Shown: positions 28,399 through 30,758 of the stretch, piece by piece
Layout: each line of letters begins with the position of its first letter
Position numbering within the stretch: the first letter of the stretch is position 1
NCBI GenBank assembly: GCA_964569815.1
Contig: CAZMUN010000013.1
Location: 1 to 30,758 of the forward strand
Direction of reading: 5' to 3'
Source: CAZMUN01 sp964569815
GTDB taxonomy: Archaea; Iainarchaeota; Iainarchaeia; Iainarchaeales; GCA-2688035
DNA length: 30,758 nt
Position numbers and translations under genes: made by a program
Notes under the pieces: model-generated
What the model saw: the letters and a program-made list of their open reading frames with translations, nothing else
Databases searched by the model: none
What the model was told of the DNA's origin: nothing

Positions 28399-29667
28399 AT
28401 GGAAAACGAAATAGTTTTGGAAAAAGAAGAAATCCCAAAACAATACTACAACATTCTGGCAGACCTGCCAAAGCCCTTGCCCCCACCCAAAGGGGATCTT
28501 GGCATTTTGCCAAAAATTTTTGCAAAAGAGCTTTTGAAGCAGGAAATGTCAAAGGAACGGTTCATAAAAATTCCCAAAGAGGTAAGGGAAGCATACAGCA
28601 AAATCGGCAGGCCCTCCCCCCTGTACAGGGCAAAAGGGCTTGAAAAGGCGTTGGGAACGCCGGCAAAGATTTTCTACAAAAGGGAAGACGTTTCCTTCAC
28701 AGGCTCCCACAAGCCAAACACTGCAATTGCCCAGGCCTACTACATTGCCAAAGAGGGCTTTGAAAACGTGACAACAGAAACAGGGGCCGGCCAATGGGGC
28801 TCTGCCCTAAGCCTTGCCAGCATGTTCTTTGGCCTAAAATGCAGGGTTTTCATGGTAAAATGCAGCTATGAGCAAAAGCCTTACAGGAAATACATCATGA
28901 ACATGTACGGGGCAGACGTGATTGCCTCTCCAAGCAGCACAACAGAGGCAGGAAAGGCAGCCCTCAAAAAGGACCCAAATTCGAGCGGAAGCCTTGCAAT
29001 GGCCATAAGCGAAGCAATCGAAGTCGCAAAATCAGACCCAAAAACAGTGTACAGTCTTGGCTCTGTTCTCAACCATGTTTTGCTCCACCAAACCGTTATA
29101 GGGCAGGAGCTCAAAAAACAGTTTGCGAAAGCAGGCCTCGAACCAGACACCCTAATTGGATGTGTTGGCGGAGGAAGCAACTTTGCCGGCTTCTCTTACC
29201 CATACATGCCTGAAATAATCAAGGGAAACGGCCCAAAGGCAATAGCTGTTGAGCCAACCGAGGTCCCAACCCTGACCAAAGGCGAATACAAATACGACTA
29301 CGGCGACGACGCAAAGCAGACCCCGCTACTAAAAATGCATACTCTTGGATCAGACTTTGTGCCAGACCCAATATATGCAGGCGGGCTCCGCTACCACGGC
29401 GATGCTCCCTCACTGTGCCTGCTGAAAGACCTTGGCTTCATAAAAGCCGAGTCCTACAGCCAACAGGATTGCTTTGATGCAGCAAAGCTCTTCACAAAAA
29501 CAGAGGGCATTATTCCCGCGCCAGAGTCAGCGCACGCCATAAAGTCAACAATATGCCATGCCCTGCAGGCCAAAAAAGACAACGAGGAAAAAGTGATTGC
29601 CTTCAACCTCAGCGGCCACGGCCTAATAGACATGGAAGGATACGCAAAAGTCCTGGGCTTCAACTAG
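28399..29667 (+). CDS. trpB: Tryptophan synthase beta chain, TrpB2 type
   Basis: 422 residues from ATG 28399; a frame extending 120 nt upstream would cover the leader and lacks an SD. PLP enzyme joining indole and serine to tryptophan. YKREDVSFTGSHKPN (about 94-108; Lys of SHK binds PLP), ETGAGQWGSA (about 121-130), CVGGGSNFAG (PLP-phosphate loop) and the long N-terminal extension with ADLPKPLPPPKG are TrpB2 features. No trpA or other trp gene is nearby; TrpB2 enzymes usually work without TrpA and may salvage indole or use O-phosphoserine. Strong SD, under possible leader control. Confidence 0.95.
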   Translation: MENEIVLEKEEIPKQYYNILADLPKPLPPPKGDLGILPKIFAKELLKQEMSKERFIKIPKEVREAYSKIGRPSPLYRAKGLEKALGTPAKIFYKREDVSFTGSHKPNTAIAQAYYIAKEGFENVTTETGAGQWGSALSLASMFFGLKCRVFMVKCSYEQKPYRKYIMNMYGADVIASPSSTTEAGKAALKKDPNSSGSLAMAISEAIEVAKSDPKTVYSLGSVLNHVLLHQTVIGQELKKQFAKAGLEPDTLIGCVGGGSNFAGFSYPYMPEIIKGNGPKAIAVEPTEVPTLTKGEYKYDYGDDAKQTPLLKMHTLGSDFVPDPIYAGGLRYHGDAPSLCLLKDLGFIKAESYSQQDCFDAAKLFTKTEGIIPAPESAHAIKSTICHALQAKKDNEEKVIAFNLSGHGLIDMEGYAKVLGFN

Positions 29668-29675
29668 CAGCCCGG

Positions 29676-29692
29676 TTTTTTTCTTTTTTTTT
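29676..29692 (+). terminator. T tract after trpB
   Basis: Seven T, one C, nine T, beginning 9 nt after the stop codon. Typical archaeal termination signal. Confidence 0.6.
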
Positions 29693-30061
29693 GGCTCGTT
29701 GCTGAGTTCGCCGAGCAGCCGACGGGGCTGACCAAGATGCTCTCTCACTTCACTCAATAGCCTTAACTTCGCATTAAAAAGCGGCTCAGAGTTGAGTTAC
29801 GCGGCAAATTCCGCGTATGAATTATACTATCTTCGCTCCTTTCAGTCACTCGATAGTATTGGCTCAGAGTTGAGTTATTTCATCATTCGCCGTCACGTCC
29901 AGCGGGTACAAGCACTACCTCACTACATACAGTAGAGCAGGCTCGCTAACGCTCGCCTTTAAACGCGGCGTCTGCAGGTGTTAACCTCATCATCGCCTAC
30001 TGAGAATATAGGTGTTAACGTTTATTTTATTATGCCTTTCACTAACTGAACACTGGTTCTT
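29693..30061. repeat. Non-coding stretch with direct repeats and hairpins
   Basis: About 370 bases without a supportable gene. GGCTCAGAGTTGAGTTA occurs at 29783-29799 and 29861-29877. Between them are two perfect hairpins: ACGCGG-CAAATT-CCGCGT (29799-29816) and ATACTATC/GATAGTAT (29824-29831 with 29852-29859). CAGCC-GACGG-GGCTG lies near 29722-29737. AGGTGTTAAC occurs at 29976-29985 and 30010-30019. On the minus strand, GAGTGA/GAGCGA-like words recur (29740s, 29850s, 29940s). The CG-rich, repeat-laden texture differs from the surrounding genes. Role unknown: decayed mobile DNA, REP-like repeats or an RNA are all possible. Confidence 0.6.
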
Positions 30062-30196
30062 TTATCTTTTGCGCTGGCTTTTGATGAGCCTGAGAATGAT
30101 GTCCTCGTAGGTTTCGCCTTTTTTGCCAAGCTCTTTCAGCTTTTCCCTAGTGCCTGGGGTAAGTTGAATCGTTGTTACTCCTTTCGCGTACGGCAT
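30062..30196 (-). CDS. 44-residue ribbon-helix-helix-like protein
   Basis: MPYAKGVTTIQLTPGTREKL begins the protein, followed by KELGKKGETYEDIILRLIKS and a basic tail. A single strand (VTTIQL) followed by two helices (TPGTREKLKELG and ETYEDIILRLIK) is the ribbon-helix-helix pattern of small archaeal antitoxin/regulators. Start supported by a TATA-like TTATTAAT near 30222-30230 and by the family start. No toxin gene is adjacent, so it may be an orphan regulator; palindromes at its own start suggest autoregulation. Confidence 0.75.
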   Translation of the reverse strand: MPYAKGVTTIQLTPGTREKLKELGKKGETYEDIILRLIKSQRKR

Positions 30197-30202
30197 ACAC
30201 CA

Positions 30203-30218
30203 CTATATAGAGCTATAG
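30203..30218 (-). promoter_or_regulatory. Putative operator of the RHH-like gene
   Basis: CTATATAG (30203-30210) and CTATAG (30213-30218) are two perfect palindromes just upstream of ATG 30196 and downstream of the TATA-like element, where a bound RHH dimer would block transcription. Confidence 0.4.
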
Positions 30219-30251
30219 GTATTAATAAAGGTTGCGGTTTGATTTGGGAGA

Positions 30252-30659
30252 TCACTCTAACGAACCAAATCCTGTGAGGTAATAGTTGCCAGCTGGGCTG
30301 CCTGAAATAATAACTTCGTTGCCTGATTGTGTTAAGGTGACTATGCAATCAGTTTCTGTTGAAAATGCTGTGCAGTTTTGGTATGGGAAATAGATTGAAA
30401 CTGTGCCGCTGCCGCTTAGCATGAAACATGTCCCAGAAATTGTTCCCACGTCAGCCTTGTAGCCGACTTTATTTTCAGGGCTTATCTCATCAAAGTGGTC
30501 AATGTGCTTGTCTGTAAGCAAGTGCGGGTAAAAGCCCTTTTGATACGGGTCTTCCCTGAAATTGGGCTTGCAGAGTGTGTCATTGTCTCGCAGTATTACT
30601 TTGAGTTTTTTTGCACTTCCGCCTTCAATTACTGTGGCATTGTATATCCTCTTTTTCAT
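30252..30659 (-). CDS. Unknown protein, beta-rich, in the right-edge accessory region
   Basis: 135 residues from ATG 30659 (MKKRIYNATV); a TTG at 30707 would overlap the upstream gene end. The C-terminal half is rich in Ser, Thr, Gly and Tyr (SGSGTVSIYFPY, TLTQSGNEVIISGSPAGNYY), suggesting a beta structure; four cysteines. No signal peptide or membrane span from this start. I do not recognise it. It lies 31 nt after the stop of the gene that runs off the window. Confidence 0.55.
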   Translation of the reverse strand: MKKRIYNATVIEGGSAKKLKVILRDNDTLCKPNFREDPYQKGFYPHLLTDKHIDHFDEISPENKVGYKADVGTISGTCFMLSGSGTVSIYFPYQNCTAFSTETDCIVTLTQSGNEVIISGSPAGNYYLTGFGSLE

Positions 30660-30690
30660 AAAACAATTGGAGGAAGAGGGAGTTAAAGCC

Positions 30691-30758
30691 TTATCGGTAG
30701 ACCGCAAAATTGTATTCCTTCTTTGGCTGCAGCTTGTTCACGTAGTCGTTGAGTTGCT
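30691..30758 (-). CDS. C-terminal end of an unidentified protein (partial, runs off the right edge)
   Basis: An open minus frame from the window edge ends at TAA 30691-30693 and encodes QLNDYVNKLQPKKEYNFAVY plus Arg. Composition looks coding. Nothing more can be said from 21 residues. Confidence 0.45.
   Translation of the reverse strand, partial: QLNDYVNKLQPKKEYNFAVYR

Noticed and set aside
29693..29790. Minus-strand open stretch reading LSEVREHLGQPRRLLGELS
   Set aside because: Bounded closely by stops, no start signal, and formed by GAGYGA-like repeat words; not supportable as a gene.
29783..29877. CRISPR-like repeat pair
   Set aside because: Only two copies of 17 bp, and the interval consists of hairpins, not a spacer; no cas genes.

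Overview
The window looks like a compact archaeal chromosome segment. Archaeal signs are GatD (tRNA-dependent Gln-tRNA synthesis), an archaeal-type ATP-dependent DNA ligase, archaeal-type ProRS, a HemK/Mtq2-like release-factor methylase, a DRG-family GTPase, TreT, TrpB2, an Lrp/AsnC regulator with an operator-like palindrome, tRNAs with no encoded CCA, and A/T-rich TATA boxes placed about 27-29 nt upstream of many start codons (leaderless transcripts). Gene density, very small intergenic gaps, 4-nt start/stop overlaps inside operons and convergent genes sharing their stop region suggest a reduced genome. A DPANN-type archaeon (Diapherotrites/Micrarchaeota-like) is my inference; no rRNA is present to prove it.

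Layout. 1-3127: the tail of a plus-strand gene, gatD and an Lrp regulator (minus), then a stand-alone small RNA candidate (about 2042-2140) whose apical hairpin matches SRP RNA helix 8, then a class II aldolase. 3124-7173 (minus): operon of DNA ligase, a small membrane protein and a membrane-anchored CARDB-like Cys-rich protein. 7271-9070: MarC-type membrane protein and convergent trehalose synthase TreT. 9148-10008 (minus): PPC-domain protein and a small conserved-looking protein behind a possible 23-codon leader ORF. 10099-12166 (minus): HAD phosphatase and a lipoprotein serpin. 12356-15404 (plus): tRNA-Pro(TGG), tRNA-Pro(GGG), a duplicated tRNA 3' fragment, glucosyl-3-phosphoglycerate synthase and prolyl-tRNA synthetase. 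15401-18758 (minus): six-gene operon trmJ, unknown basic helical protein, DNPH1-like hydrolase, unknown helical protein, PIN nuclease, GNAT acetyltransferase. 18806-20987 (plus): two overlapping genes for secreted, C-terminally anchored surface proteins. 20988-23907 (minus): membrane thioredoxin/DsbA-like protein, HemK-like methylase, short DRG GTPase. 24043-28097: coiled-coil membrane protein, rhomboid, RNase H2/H3-like protein, an (alpha/alpha)6 sugar-related protein, an HExxH membrane protein and a two-repeat DDT membrane protein. 28107-29667: trpB2 behind a long structured leader. 29676-30758: repeat- and hairpin-rich non-coding stretch of different texture, a 44-aa RHH-like protein with a palindromic operator, an unknown protein and the end of another gene.

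How things fit. TreT and GpgS both make glucose-based compatible solutes (trehalose, glucosylglycerate precursor), and the YihX-like HAD phosphatase lies between them. Two tRNA-Pro genes lie just upstream of proS, a translation micro-cluster. Lead genes are mostly leaderless with a TATA box at about -28, while internal operon genes more often carry Shine-Dalgarno sites; trpB2 and the 88-aa gene stand out by having long leaders with an SD and hairpins. Envelope functions are rich: CARDB-type proteins, thioredoxin-like protein, serpin, rhomboid and an HExxH membrane protein.
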